A stretch of DNA of 64,000 nucleotides from a bacterium. GTDB taxonomy: Bacteria; Planctomycetota; SZUA-567. The position numbers were made by a program, and so were the translations under genes. The stretch covers positions 1 to 64,000 of the forward strand of contig QKCJ01000038.1 of the NCBI GenBank assembly GCA_003245715.1, in the 5' to 3' direction. Below the pieces are notes generated by a model. That model saw only the letters and a list, made by a program, of their open reading frames with translations, was not told the DNA's origin and did no database searches. Below are positions 26,059-34,731 of this stretch, piece after piece. How positions within the stretch are numbered: position 1 is the first letter of the stretch; every line of letters begins with the position of its first letter.

Positions 26059-27498
26059 GTGGAAATTCTTATAGTTGACGATCAGCCTGATAATCTCCGT
26101 ACCATGATGCGTATTGCGGAAAGTTGCGGGTATTCTGTTGTTACCGCGTTAAATGGCAAGCAGGCAAAAAAGGCGATCAGCGAAAGATTATTTCACATAA
26201 TTGTTCTTGATGTCAGACTTCCCGACATAGATGGTATTTCCCTGTTGCAGGAAATCAAGGCAATGGATGACTTCAGGCATTCCGATTGCATTCTGGTCAC
26301 TGGTTATGGCGATGTGGATATGGCTGTGCGTAGTTTTCGTAATGGTGCTTATGACTTTATTACCAAACCCGTTGAGATAGATGATTTTGCCTCTGTATTG
26401 AATCGTGCTGCGGAGCATCAGGAACTATTACGGTCAAACCTTGACTATAAAGAGCATTTTGCGGAAAAGTTACACGACGCGACACAAAAGCTTCAGGATG
26501 ATTTCACCCGAGCCAGAGAATGCTTGCGTAAACTTTCAGGTATAGGTGAGGTAATTGCCAATTCCGCAGGGATGAAAGAGGCGATGGAAATGGCATTGCG
26601 TTGCCACGAAAACCCGGAAATCCCTGTTTTAATTGAAGGAGAAACAGGTACGGGTAAAGAGTTGATCTCTAAAATTATTCATTATGGCGATTGCGGGGTC
26701 GATCTCCCTTTGGTTGATTTGAGTTGTTCGGCGATTCCGCGGGATTTATTTGAGAGCGAATTATTCGGTTATGATGCGGGAACTTTTACCGGTGGGCGTG
26801 AAAGAGGTAAGATCGGTAAATTTGAGTTTGCTGGTACAGGAACGCTGTTGCTGGATGATATTTCCGATATGCCACTTGAATTTCAGCCCAAGGTATTGCG
26901 CGTATTGCAGGAGAGAGTTTTTTACCGGATAGGTGGCGCAGAGAAAGTTTCTTTTAATGCCCGTGTTGTCAGCACCAGTAATCAGTCCCTTGAAAAAATG
27001 GCTGAAGACGGGCGCTTCAGACGTGATTTGTTGCATAGAATTTGTTTTGCTCATATTGAAATCCCTCCTCTTCGTGAGCGCCGGGAAGATATCATTGACC
27101 TGGCTGAGTATTTTCTCAAGACAGAAGCTTTGAGGCAAAAGCGCAAGCCGTTGACCTTGACGGAATTAGCAAAGGACAGGTTGCAGAATTACAACTGGCC
27201 GGGAAATGTGAGGGAACTTCAGGGCGCAATGTGTCGGGTGGTTCTCTGTTGTAAATCAGAGGAGATCAACGCCGATAGTTTTTCATTTCTTAAAGGATGT
27301 GATAGCGCTTCTGATACATTTAGCAAAGAAGGTTTGTTTACCGCAATTCACCGCAATTGGCTCAGGGATGGCCGTACGCTTGATGATTTGAATAATGAAC
27401 TGGTACAGTCAGCCCTCGAACAATTTGATGGAAACCAGTCACAGGCAGCTCGTCATCTTGGTGTAACGCGATATGCTTTACGCCGTCGCCTTAAATAA
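26059..27498 (+). CDS. NtrC-like response regulator with altered sigma54-contact motif
   Basis: 479 residues from GTG. Receiver (1-120) with acceptor D51 in IIVLDVRLP and K102-like lysine in FITKPVE; a coiled linker; AAA+ domain (about 165-395) with Walker A GETGTGKE (194-201); Fis-type HTH at the C-terminus (NQSQAARHLGVTRYALRRRL). Two hallmark motifs differ. The GAFTGA loop reads GTFTGG (241-246), and Walker B reads GTLLLDDIS with D267 where the catalytic glutamate is expected. The sensor II region PGNVRELQ is intact. It may be weakened, act on a non-standard target, or work without sigma54, as some NtrC relatives do. Likely partner: the hybrid kinase 1.2 kb upstream. Confidence 0.9.
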   Translation: MEILIVDDQPDNLRTMMRIAESCGYSVVTALNGKQAKKAISERLFHIIVLDVRLPDIDGISLLQEIKAMDDFRHSDCILVTGYGDVDMAVRSFRNGAYDFITKPVEIDDFASVLNRAAEHQELLRSNLDYKEHFAEKLHDATQKLQDDFTRARECLRKLSGIGEVIANSAGMKEAMEMALRCHENPEIPVLIEGETGTGKELISKIIHYGDCGVDLPLVDLSCSAIPRDLFESELFGYDAGTFTGGRERGKIGKFEFAGTGTLLLDDISDMPLEFQPKVLRVLQERVFYRIGGAEKVSFNARVVSTSNQSLEKMAEDGRFRRDLLHRICFAHIEIPPLRERREDIIDLAEYFLKTEALRQKRKPLTLTELAKDRLQNYNWPGNVRELQGAMCRVVLCCKSEEINADSFSFLKGCDSASDTFSKEGLFTAIHRNWLRDGRTLDDLNNELVQSALEQFDGNQSQAARHLGVTRYALRRRLK

Positions 27499-27706
27499 TA
27501 AACAATTTCGTTTATTAAATCAGATTAATCTGTGCGGATCTGCGCAGGGGCTGTTGCTTTTTGTTCAAATTCGCACAGTTGTTCTCCCTTTCTCATTTCT
27601 CGTTGCTTGTCCGCCGCCGCTGGTATTCTCCTTTATTTCCGATGATAATCTGAAATATTGTTGGCTATGCAGTTCTGGAACAATACTTGTTGTGAGGGGG
27701 AGGTAT

Positions 27707-27784
27707 ATGAAAATTCAGAAAGACAGGATATTGTATGCCCTTCGTGTGTTGTTTATGCTCAAAAACAGTTTATTCCGCGTATAA
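27707..27784 (+). CDS. Possible 25-residue small protein
   Basis: ATG with a very strong ribosome site (GGGGGAGG, spacing 5) opens a 25-codon frame, MKIQKDRILYALRVLFMLKN and five further residues. The start resembles the N-terminus of Rrf2 regulators (YALRALL-like helix), so it may be the 5' stump of a decayed Rrf2 gene and not a true small protein. The following bases are open in another frame to 27911, but show no Rrf2 helix-turn-helix or cysteine cluster. The remainder of the gap 27499-27950 shows no other element. Confidence 0.3.
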   Translation: MKIQKDRILYALRVLFMLKNSLFRV

Positions 27785-27950
27785 AGTTAGTGATAGCCAC
27801 TATTGTGCGTTATGCTGGGGCATAATCAATAATGCTTCCACGAAGGTTCGGCAAAATGATTTACCGCTTGCTGAGAGCTTACGGTATACTAAAAAGGTTG
27901 GTGAGTTATAGTGCGTAGGACATTTAAGCAAGATATTCAGGAGAAATAAC

Positions 27951-28394
27951 GTGGATCCGATGAGGAAAGCCATACACTCAATCAACATCTTTAATAATAA
28001 AGTACTTGGTTCTTTACAATATTTTGCAGATGAAATTAATAATTATCCTATGGTGCATACCGGCAAAATAAATTTTGCGCTGGATGAGTGCTTTTCAATT
28101 AAAACTATGAAGAATGGTCATAAAACAATAACTTTGGCGCAGAATCAGAAATCAATAAATTGGATTATTGGTAAAATGCTGGAGAGTTTTGGGGAAAGCA
28201 TTACTGATGCCCAGAAAAACGCGCTTGTTATCTGCCTTGTTTTGTCGGTTGAAGACTATAGCATGAATGCTGATGCGGAGGCGATTAATTCACAGTTAAT
28301 TATGAAAATAATATTGCTTGAGGCAAAGAACTTTGCATATGGTTTGGCTCTGAATGGTAATCGTGAAAAGGAGAAATGCTTACGTATCTGTTAG
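27951..28394 (+). CDS. Hypothetical protein, 147 residues
   Basis: A GTG start with an AGGAG ribosome site eight bases upstream makes this a believable gene. The product is soluble, mostly helical by appearance, with no signal peptide, no membrane helix and no motif I recognise (NINTFNNKVLGSL-like start, SINWIIGKMLESFGESITDAQ middle, AINSQLIMKIILLEAKNFAYG end). It is convergent with the broken GH28 gene, overlapping by 4 bases. It has no obvious functional partner. It may be a species-specific gene. Confidence 0.6.
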   Translation: MDPMRKAIHSINIFNNKVLGSLQYFADEINNYPMVHTGKINFALDECFSIKTMKNGHKTITLAQNQKSINWIIGKMLESFGESITDAQKNALVICLVLSVEDYSMNADAEAINSQLIMKIILLEAKNFAYGLALNGNREKEKCLRIC

Positions 28395-29566
28395 CATTGT
28401 ATGACGACCAGTTTTTTATCTTTATTATATAATAGCGTTGACCAGAAGACAGCTAAGTTCAAAATTTTATAACAGCGCCAGCTTTGATTATTCTGTATAA
28501 TAGCTGCAATTTGATTCAATTTTCGCGCAGGTAATGTTTTAAATATAAGGTTATTAATGTCTAGGATTTTTGGTTTTGTCAGAACTCTGCCTTTTAGCTG
28601 TTTTTCATTGCTGTAGATGTTTTCAAAAACTATATTAAAATATTTAAGACTGAAGTTGTCAGACTCAGTGGCTGGAAAATGCTGCTGATTTCCCATGCTT
28701 TTTCCGAGTTTTTCGTAATTGATACTCAGTAATTGTGGCATATAACAATGGTTTTCCTGTGTGACTCTGTCTGTTCCCGTTCTTAGGAAAAAGAGTGATG
28801 AATACGGTTTGTCAGTATCAATAAATATGTTTGAATAGAGAATATTAAATATTCTGGTGGCGTTGCTTCCGAACCACGCCCTAATATCAATTGCTATCAT
28901 TGAGAGGTGGATTAGGTAGTTGTTTGTGAAAGTGATATTGTTGATGCAGCATGGTTTGTCACCTGCCCATATCTCAAGACTCTTTCCCCAGTCGCACCAC
29001 AAAACACAATTTTCAACAAGGATATTTTTTGTGTTGTCCTCTTCTTCGTTAAGATATGCTCCGCGGACAACAATACAGTCATCAAATGAGCGTACAAAGC
29101 AATTACGTACTACTACGTTCTCGGAGCAGCAGAGATTTATCCCGTCGGAATTATACCGCCACTGTCCGATTATTTTGATATTATCAATGATAATGTTTTT
29201 GCAGCTGTTTCGAATTATCAAAGTCCAGAACATTGAATCTCAAAGAATAATGCCATTAATTTCGATGTTTTCACTATTATATACAACAACAGAACCGGTG
29301 TATTCAATATCTTTGTGCGGGAAACCTCTGGCAGATAAGCCAAGAGCGACTTCATTGCCCACCGTGCTTTCAAGGGCTTCTATTCCGCGTTTTAATTTTG
29401 AGGCGTCAAGTATCCCGCGCCCTAATATTTTAACATTTTTAACTTTGTTTAAAAATATCGCTCCATAGACAATAGCACCTTCGTCGAGTATTATGCGCTG
29501 ATCTGATTCAGGGTAAATCAGGCCCGGATAATGCTCTCCTCTTCCGAAATAAATATCATTATTTTT
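28391..29566 (-). pseudogene. Broken GH28-like (polygalacturonase-family) gene, N-terminally truncated and with an internal TGA
   Basis: The minus strand encodes a right-handed beta-helix protein. Before the break: YFGRGEHYPGLIYPE, LDEGAIVYGAIFLNKV, ILGRGILDASK, SENIEINGIIL. After it: DSMFWTLIIRNSCKNIIIDN, NSDGINLCCSENVVVRNCFV, FDDCIVVRG. A TGA at 29240-29242 lies in frame between the two halves, exactly where this family has arginine (GIIL-R-DSxFWT), so a CGA to TGA change is the simplest cause. Upstream the frame is closed by TAA at 29567-29569 next to an A7 run, and about 130 N-terminal residues are missing with only 70 bases left before the next gene. It was the last gene of the GH78 operon. 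Residual catalytic pattern: NSDGIN and FDDC. Confidence 0.85.
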
Positions 29567-29637
29567 TTATGGTATTTGAAAATTGGATTAGCAAAGATAT
29601 GCAACGGATTGTGATAAGGCTACCTGGGCCTGATTGG

Positions 29638-30540
29638 CTATTGATCTTTTGGCTGTTTGTATGTGTCAATTGCTTTCTGAGCCATTTCCTGATAAAAGTT
29701 TGCTTTTTCTTTTGGCATTCCTGGCGGAAAATACTTGATCTCTGAGGTCTTATTGCCAAATAGTTCAGAAAACCATAAACAGCTTTGAAGATATTTGCCG
29801 TCCGCACTAAGATGGATGCGATCAAACTTGATATTGCGTTTGCCATTTTTATCAGGCCTGCTCCAGCTTGCGATATTTACCAGATATTTAGTTGATACAG
29901 GCAATACAGGATAAATAAATCCGGAAAGATCTTCCGTGATAACATTTTCTTCCTGCAGTTGTTGTCTTGCAATATTTAGAGCCAAACCTGATGGTATAAC
30001 ACGCAGTTGGTATTTTTTTGCATAATAAGCGTAGGTGGTTTTTATTTTATCAAACATTTCTTCCGGTGAGTGGACACTGTCGGTTTTGTAGAGCTTGTGT
30101 GACGGATGATAGCTCCATGTCATCTGCAGCACGATTTCAGCACTCGGGGCGTATTTATGAATATAATCTATGAGCTGTTTAATGTATGGCTCAAATGTTT
30201 CTGGTTTGAAGCTCTTGTAAGAAACCTGCTGTATGGTAACAATATTCCATTTCTCTTCTTGTAATATTTCCTTTAAGGATTTCCGGTTTTTATCATATGG
30301 TTTATAGTCTGGGTTGTTTTCGCTTTTATTTATCTCATTGCAATGACGTTCAAAAGATGCTCCTCCCAGATTGGCTCTTTTAAGTTTGATATTGCAATCA
30401 GTAACAGATTTGACAATAAGTGGCAAATCGTGATATACACTATCGGCAAAGCTGTTTCCTATGGTTAGGATTTTGATTTCCTGGGCATTAACCATGCCAC
30501 AAAAGAAATACGCAATAAACAGGGCAGCTATATATTTCAT
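29638..30540 (-). CDS. Secreted SGNH-like esterase / DUF4886 protein
   Basis: 300 residues from the chosen ATG, which has AAGGAAC seven bases before it and directly opens a signal peptide (MKYIAALFIAYFFCGMVNA). A longer frame with 12 extra codons lacks a ribosome site. The mature protein has ILTIGNSFADSVYHDLP (nucleophile S30 region), NLGGASFERH, WNIVTIQQVSYKSF and the C-terminal DRIHLSADGKYL that supplies Asp-His. This is the DUF4886 branch of SGNH hydrolases. Such enzymes may remove acetyl or other esters from polysaccharides. It lies 42 bases downstream of the large clan-A-like glycosidase and is probably co-transcribed with it. Confidence 0.8.
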   Translation of the reverse strand: MKYIAALFIAYFFCGMVNAQEIKILTIGNSFADSVYHDLPLIVKSVTDCNIKLKRANLGGASFERHCNEINKSENNPDYKPYDKNRKSLKEILQEEKWNIVTIQQVSYKSFKPETFEPYIKQLIDYIHKYAPSAEIVLQMTWSYHPSHKLYKTDSVHSPEEMFDKIKTTYAYYAKKYQLRVIPSGLALNIARQQLQEENVITEDLSGFIYPVLPVSTKYLVNIASWSRPDKNGKRNIKFDRIHLSADGKYLQSCLWFSELFGNKTSEIKYFPPGMPKEKANFYQEMAQKAIDTYKQPKDQ

Positions 30541-30582
30541 TTTAGTTCCTTTCTTTTTGTGAAATTTGAAGTTCAAAAAACT

Positions 30583-33500
30583 CTATTGTCCTCTGATAAA
30601 TTCATAAAAAACGGAAGGGGATTGTTTGTCTGTTCCAGTATTAATATTTACAATTGTGCCATCATTATTTTCCTCTAAAGTGATTTCATTCAATCGCGAA
30701 CCGTCCATTGCTAAGGCGTAACATTTAAAACCTGTCAGGTTTTTCAGAATCATCTGATAGTTGCCGGTTTCTATAAGAATTGGTGTGTGTCCAGTGTTAA
30801 TGCGCCTGCATAGCTTTGCTGAGGCAAAACGCATTTCGCTGTTCAGGGCGTTGGTTGATATAATCAGGAGAAGGCGTCTGGCTTGGGGAATGGCCTTTTT
30901 CCCGTCTATGGATGCCAGAGTAACGTTAGCGGGTATCCCGATTTTTTTTATGATGAAATCAGAAAGTTCTACAGATTCACCTGGAAGCCCGCACATTCCC
31001 TGCAGACTTGGAGTGTTTACGGTCATAAGTTTCTTTTTTGAATCAAGGTAGATCTGTTTGGTCTGGCTTTCGAAAATATCATTAGCCGTATCACTGCGGT
31101 TATGTAAATTCAAACGATCAAGTGCCTGCTTAAGGGAAAAATTTCCTGTTGATTTTCCAAGACTTGAATCTGCTGAGCGTATTAACGCTTCAGAACTTCC
31201 AGCACGATTAAATATTACCGCATCGTCTTTTAATGAGCTTTTATCTAAAGTGAGATCCAGTTGGGAAATAAGCCCCAGTTTTAATTGTTCTGCGTTCAGG
31301 CCATTTCTGGCTTCGCAACTGTTAACGGCCTCAGTAACCGGGACAAGGATTCGGCTTTTTAATTTTGAAGTGCTGACGTCACCCCGACGAAACATTAGGA
31401 CAGTCAAAAGTTCCGAGGCTTTTATAATAGGGTCAAAACGGTTTTCAAAAGGCGCAATGGGGTGATTTGGCTGGGTTGTTACCTGCAAAGCAAATCCGGT
31501 CAGGCCATCAAAATCATTAAGTGCCGCATACGCCCCAATTACAAATCCTTGTTCGTAGCGGAACTTATTCCAGAAGGCATGACCATGTTCGCTAATCATA
31601 AATGGCTTTCCCGCAATTCGGCCACTCAGAAAATCTCTCATTGTTCTTGCCGATAGTCCAACAGAACTTGTTTGTTCGACTGATCTTCCATTTAGAACAC
31701 TTCCAGCGCCATAGGGGTGCGCATGATAACCATTCAGGGAAATAAAATCCATGTCTCTGCGCATCATGCTATTACGTATCGACCTTCCAAGCAGGAAGCC
31801 AGTAACCGGTCCCTTAAAACCGATTTCACGCAAGACCGAACGCTGCCAGTCATAAAGCCATTTTTCCTGCTCGGTAATAAATGTGGTCTTGTCCCTTTGC
31901 ATTTGTCCGACTGGGTCAATTTGGAGTAGGCTAAAGTGTGTAATATCATCGAATTTGTTAAGGTTATAAGCGTCCTTTCCCCAGGCAGATTTCAATTTTT
32001 TAAAGGTCTTGTATTTATCCTGTAAGAACTTTTTCCATAAAGGGGCATATTTATCAAGATCACCTCTCAGAAACGAAAACTCTTGTTCATTGTTGCAGTC
32101 ACATAGGGCCAATACTGGGTCGTCAACTAACTTTTTGCCTGTATATGGATTTACCGTTGTCAGAAGTTCTTTTACCGTTCGCGCCCAGGCATCCCGGTCT
32201 GCGCTATTTATATAATAATCAACATCTTTTGCTCGCGGGTCATTCCAGTTCTTCCCATAATCAAACCGCATCATTGGGTTTACAAGGGTATACATAATAT
32301 AAACCCCTTGTTTTTTCAGACAGGCGATCAGGTAGTCGTGTCGATCCTTGTATACAGGGTTGTATTCAAAAGCTTTTTGCTTGCCGCGACGTAAAGAATT
32401 TCCCCAAAGTCGAATCATGTTATAACCGCTGCGCCGAAGTATCTTTGCATATTCTTCAATACTCTCCTTGGTTTCAAGTTCGGCCGGGACTCCAAAGTAG
32501 GTATCGTATATCCGGGCCGTAGCGTTGACGGATACAAAGCGGACGGCTTTTTCTGGCGATGTCTCAAACGCAAATTTGCCTTTACCATTTATTATCACTC
32601 GTCCTGTCTTTTCAACATCAGGTTGTTCAAAGAAGGGAGATAGGTCTAACGCCGTGCCTGGCAGTGGTCTCTGGATATGTTTTTGCGGCAATGCTTTCCA
32701 TACGTTGTTTTCTGCAGTTGTAAATGACTTCTCCTCTGGGTATTTAAAAATATTATCAGTAAGAGTTGCCCCTAAAAGAAGCCACATGGCAGTTGACTCT
32801 GGTGCCGAACGAAAGGTAACTTTTCTGATTTCCCCAAAATCAGGTTCAATATCAAATCTGGAAACAAATACCCCTAGTACAGTGCTTTTAGCCAGCCATT
32901 CACAGGCAAGGAAGGCGTTCTCTTTCGACATCGGCTTATAGGATCCGGCAACATCTTCATCGAATTTAACAGCAATAGTCTGTTTCTTGACATCACCTTC
33001 AATGTCAATATAGCCAATGGCATCTCCTTTTTTTTGCGCCCAGGAACTGGCGTGGAGGATATAAATATACTTGGCAGAAGTGGCAGCGTTTTTCATTTCA
33101 ATGGTTGAACTTTTAATTCCGTTAGGCAAGCGCGGGCAACGAAATGTCAGCATGGTTTTTTTGTTATCCCCTTCTGGCGCAAGAAGGCTGAAGGGGACAT
33201 TTGCAAAGTAGCGCTGTTTATAGGGGAAGTTAGCAGCATCTTGATTAGGCCCCTGGTCCGACCAACCGCCTTTGCCATCACTACTTGTTTTGTCTGTATA
33301 GCTAAAATTAGCTACCCTGCCAAGATCAAGCGGTGTTCCCTGTATCTCTATTTTAAGGTTTCGAAATGAAGCAGTTCCAATAACATCATGTATGCCCATT
33401 GAAAAGGCGGCTTTTTTAAGATCTGCAGGAAAATCGGTTTCAAACTCAATAAGCTTCCAGTCAAATACACCTCCGCCGATGGTTTTTTTTGAACGGTAGA

Positions 33501-33810
33501 CAACATCGTTGTTATTTGTAATTGCATAGGCGTTAAATATTGCACCGCGCCAGGCTTTTAATGGCATGGTCATATTGCCTTTGGCTTCAACGGAAAATTT
33601 CACTCTTTTACCTGCAATTGTATTTAAATCCAGTTCCTGTGTAAGTTGCTTGATTGTTTTTTCACCCTCTTCCAGTTTAAACGTTAGTTCTGAAGCCGTC
33701 ACGCAGGAGACAGTAAATAATGCGAGAAGTATCAGTAATGCTTTATTGGCTTTAGTATAATATTCTAAATATGGTTTTCGGCGGATTGTTGCACGCTGCT
33801 TTAAGTCCAT
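30583..33810 (-). CDS. Large secreted clan-A-like glycoside hydrolase (locus A paralogue)
   Basis: 1075 residues. A basic N-terminal stretch precedes a signal sequence (about 23-40, LLILLALFTVSCVTA; TVSC could be a weak lipobox). Residues 45-390 are beta-rich, consistent with carbohydrate-binding jelly-rolls. Residues about 410-800 form a (beta/alpha)8 barrel: GYNMIRLWGNSLRRG, DDPVLALCDCNNEQEF with acid/base E575, and PFMISEHGHAFWNK with nucleophile E741. A further domain (about 830-1075) resembles the C-terminal domain of its relative in locus B. The gene order with a pseudopilin and a cytoplasmic GH78 recurs in locus B. I cannot assign a CAZy family; the two-glutamate pattern suggests a retaining beta-glycosidase. 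Substrate unknown. Confidence 0.8.
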   Translation of the reverse strand: MDLKQRATIRRKPYLEYYTKANKALLILLALFTVSCVTASELTFKLEEGEKTIKQLTQELDLNTIAGKRVKFSVEAKGNMTMPLKAWRGAIFNAYAITNNNDVVYRSKKTIGGGVFDWKLIEFETDFPADLKKAAFSMGIHDVIGTASFRNLKIEIQGTPLDLGRVANFSYTDKTSSDGKGGWSDQGPNQDAANFPYKQRYFANVPFSLLAPEGDNKKTMLTFRCPRLPNGIKSSTIEMKNAATSAKYIYILHASSWAQKKGDAIGYIDIEGDVKKQTIAVKFDEDVAGSYKPMSKENAFLACEWLAKSTVLGVFVSRFDIEPDFGEIRKVTFRSAPESTAMWLLLGATLTDNIFKYPEEKSFTTAENNVWKALPQKHIQRPLPGTALDLSPFFEQPDVEKTGRVIINGKGKFAFETSPEKAVRFVSVNATARIYDTYFGVPAELETKESIEEYAKILRRSGYNMIRLWGNSLRRGKQKAFEYNPVYKDRHDYLIACLKKQGVYIMYTLVNPMMRFDYGKNWNDPRAKDVDYYINSADRDAWARTVKELLTTVNPYTGKKLVDDPVLALCDCNNEQEFSFLRGDLDKYAPLWKKFLQDKYKTFKKLKSAWGKDAYNLNKFDDITHFSLLQIDPVGQMQRDKTTFITEQEKWLYDWQRSVLREIGFKGPVTGFLLGRSIRNSMMRRDMDFISLNGYHAHPYGAGSVLNGRSVEQTSSVGLSARTMRDFLSGRIAGKPFMISEHGHAFWNKFRYEQGFVIGAYAALNDFDGLTGFALQVTTQPNHPIAPFENRFDPIIKASELLTVLMFRRGDVSTSKLKSRILVPVTEAVNSCEARNGLNAEQLKLGLISQLDLTLDKSSLKDDAVIFNRAGSSEALIRSADSSLGKSTGNFSLKQALDRLNLHNRSDTANDIFESQTKQIYLDSKKKLMTVNTPSLQGMCGLPGESVELSDFIIKKIGIPANVTLASIDGKKAIPQARRLLLIISTNALNSEMRFASAKLCRRINTGHTPILIETGNYQMILKNLTGFKCYALAMDGSRLNEITLEENNDGTIVNINTGTDKQSPSVFYEFIRGQ

Positions 33811-33943
33811 GTTTAAAACCCCTTCATAAAATTGTTATGATTTATAAGCAAAAAATGCGATGAAATGCCCTTCAGAACTTCATGGATATTCCCGAAAATT
33901 GTTTGCTACTTCGATAAAATTGCTTACTGTTTTTCATTGTCGT

Positions 33944-34672
33944 TTAATTGATATCAGGTATGCCGTTCTGGAACTGTACCCCGATATTCTGATAGCTTCC
34001 GGCTCTTCCATCTGCCCGAAGATTCACCAGATTAACGTCATGGTAGGAATGGCCGCAAAAATTACTATTGCTAAGGTCAGACAGCTTGCTCTCAGAAGCC
34101 AAAATATATCCAATTACTCGGGGACCTTGGAAATAAGCATTCCCGCAATATGAAATCATACAACTTCCTCTTACGCGAGAAATTTTGTTGAATGTGACAT
34201 TGGAACTTGAGAGAGGGCTTGTCCACCAGAAATAAGTACTGTCACCGACATAATTTCTGGTTGCACCATAGGTGAAATAATATTCGGTTGCTTCTGTCCC
34301 GTCATCCTTTACTATAGGCCCGGTTATCGCGGGGCAAAAAAGTATCCCGCCTGGTGCTGTGCGTTTTACGGTCTCACCAACGTAGGAATCCATTTTCCCA
34401 TTGAGAAATGCTCCTTGAGGGTTGTTCAGATATCCTGGAAAATAATCATTGTTATCCCCAGCGTATGCGCTAAGTATAATTCCATACTGGCGTAAGTTTG
34501 AGATGCATGACATCTGTTTCGCTTCCGCAATGGCATTATAAAGTGACGGCATCATCATTGACGCAAGAATGGATATTATTGCAATCACAACTAACATTTC
34601 AATCAGGGTGAATGCTTTTTCAGCAGTGCTATTCGTTAAAAGAATATTTGCGAGAAATTTTTTATGGCACAT
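33944..34672 (-). CDS. Prepilin-like protein with N-terminal methylation leader (locus A)
   Basis: 242 residues from the ATG with a GGAG five bases upstream (an in-frame ATG 8 codons earlier has none). The type IV prepilin leader [20 protein letters not shown] starts at residue 21, with glutamate at mature position 5 and cleavage after A20. It is followed by the alpha-1 helix ([24 protein letters not shown]) and a globular beta-rich domain. This is the pseudopilin type expanded in Lentisphaerota and Planctomycetes. It sits between the GH78 gene and the large glycosidase on the same strand, so it may serve in surface display or secretion of that enzyme. Confidence 0.88.
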   Translation of the reverse strand: MCHKKFLANILLTNSTAEKAFTLIEMLVVIAIISILASMMMPSLYNAIAEAKQMSCISNLRQYGIILSAYAGDNNDYFPGYLNNPQGAFLNGKMDSYVGETVKRTAPGGILFCPAITGPIVKDDGTEATEYYFTYGATRNYVGDSTYFWWTSPLSSSNVTFNKISRVRGSCMISYCGNAYFQGPRVIGYILASESKLSDLSNSNFCGHSYHDVNLVNLRADGRAGSYQNIGVQFQNGIPDIN

Positions 34673-34731
34673 ATTTTCTCCAGCGTTAGCTACCATTAAA
34701 ATTCAATAAGATTAATATCGTTTTGTATCTT

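Noticed and set aside
29240-29242. TGA as a recoded codon (selenocysteine or code change)
   Set aside because: Many genes here end in TGA (carbonic anhydrase, the EPS genes), no SECIS-like hairpin was seen, the position calls for arginine, and the gene is also truncated.
28920-29468. 182-codon plus-strand frame
   Set aside because: It lies antisense to the GH28 remnant, whose protein motifs are clear; the plus-strand product is serine/arginine-rich and has no ribosome site.
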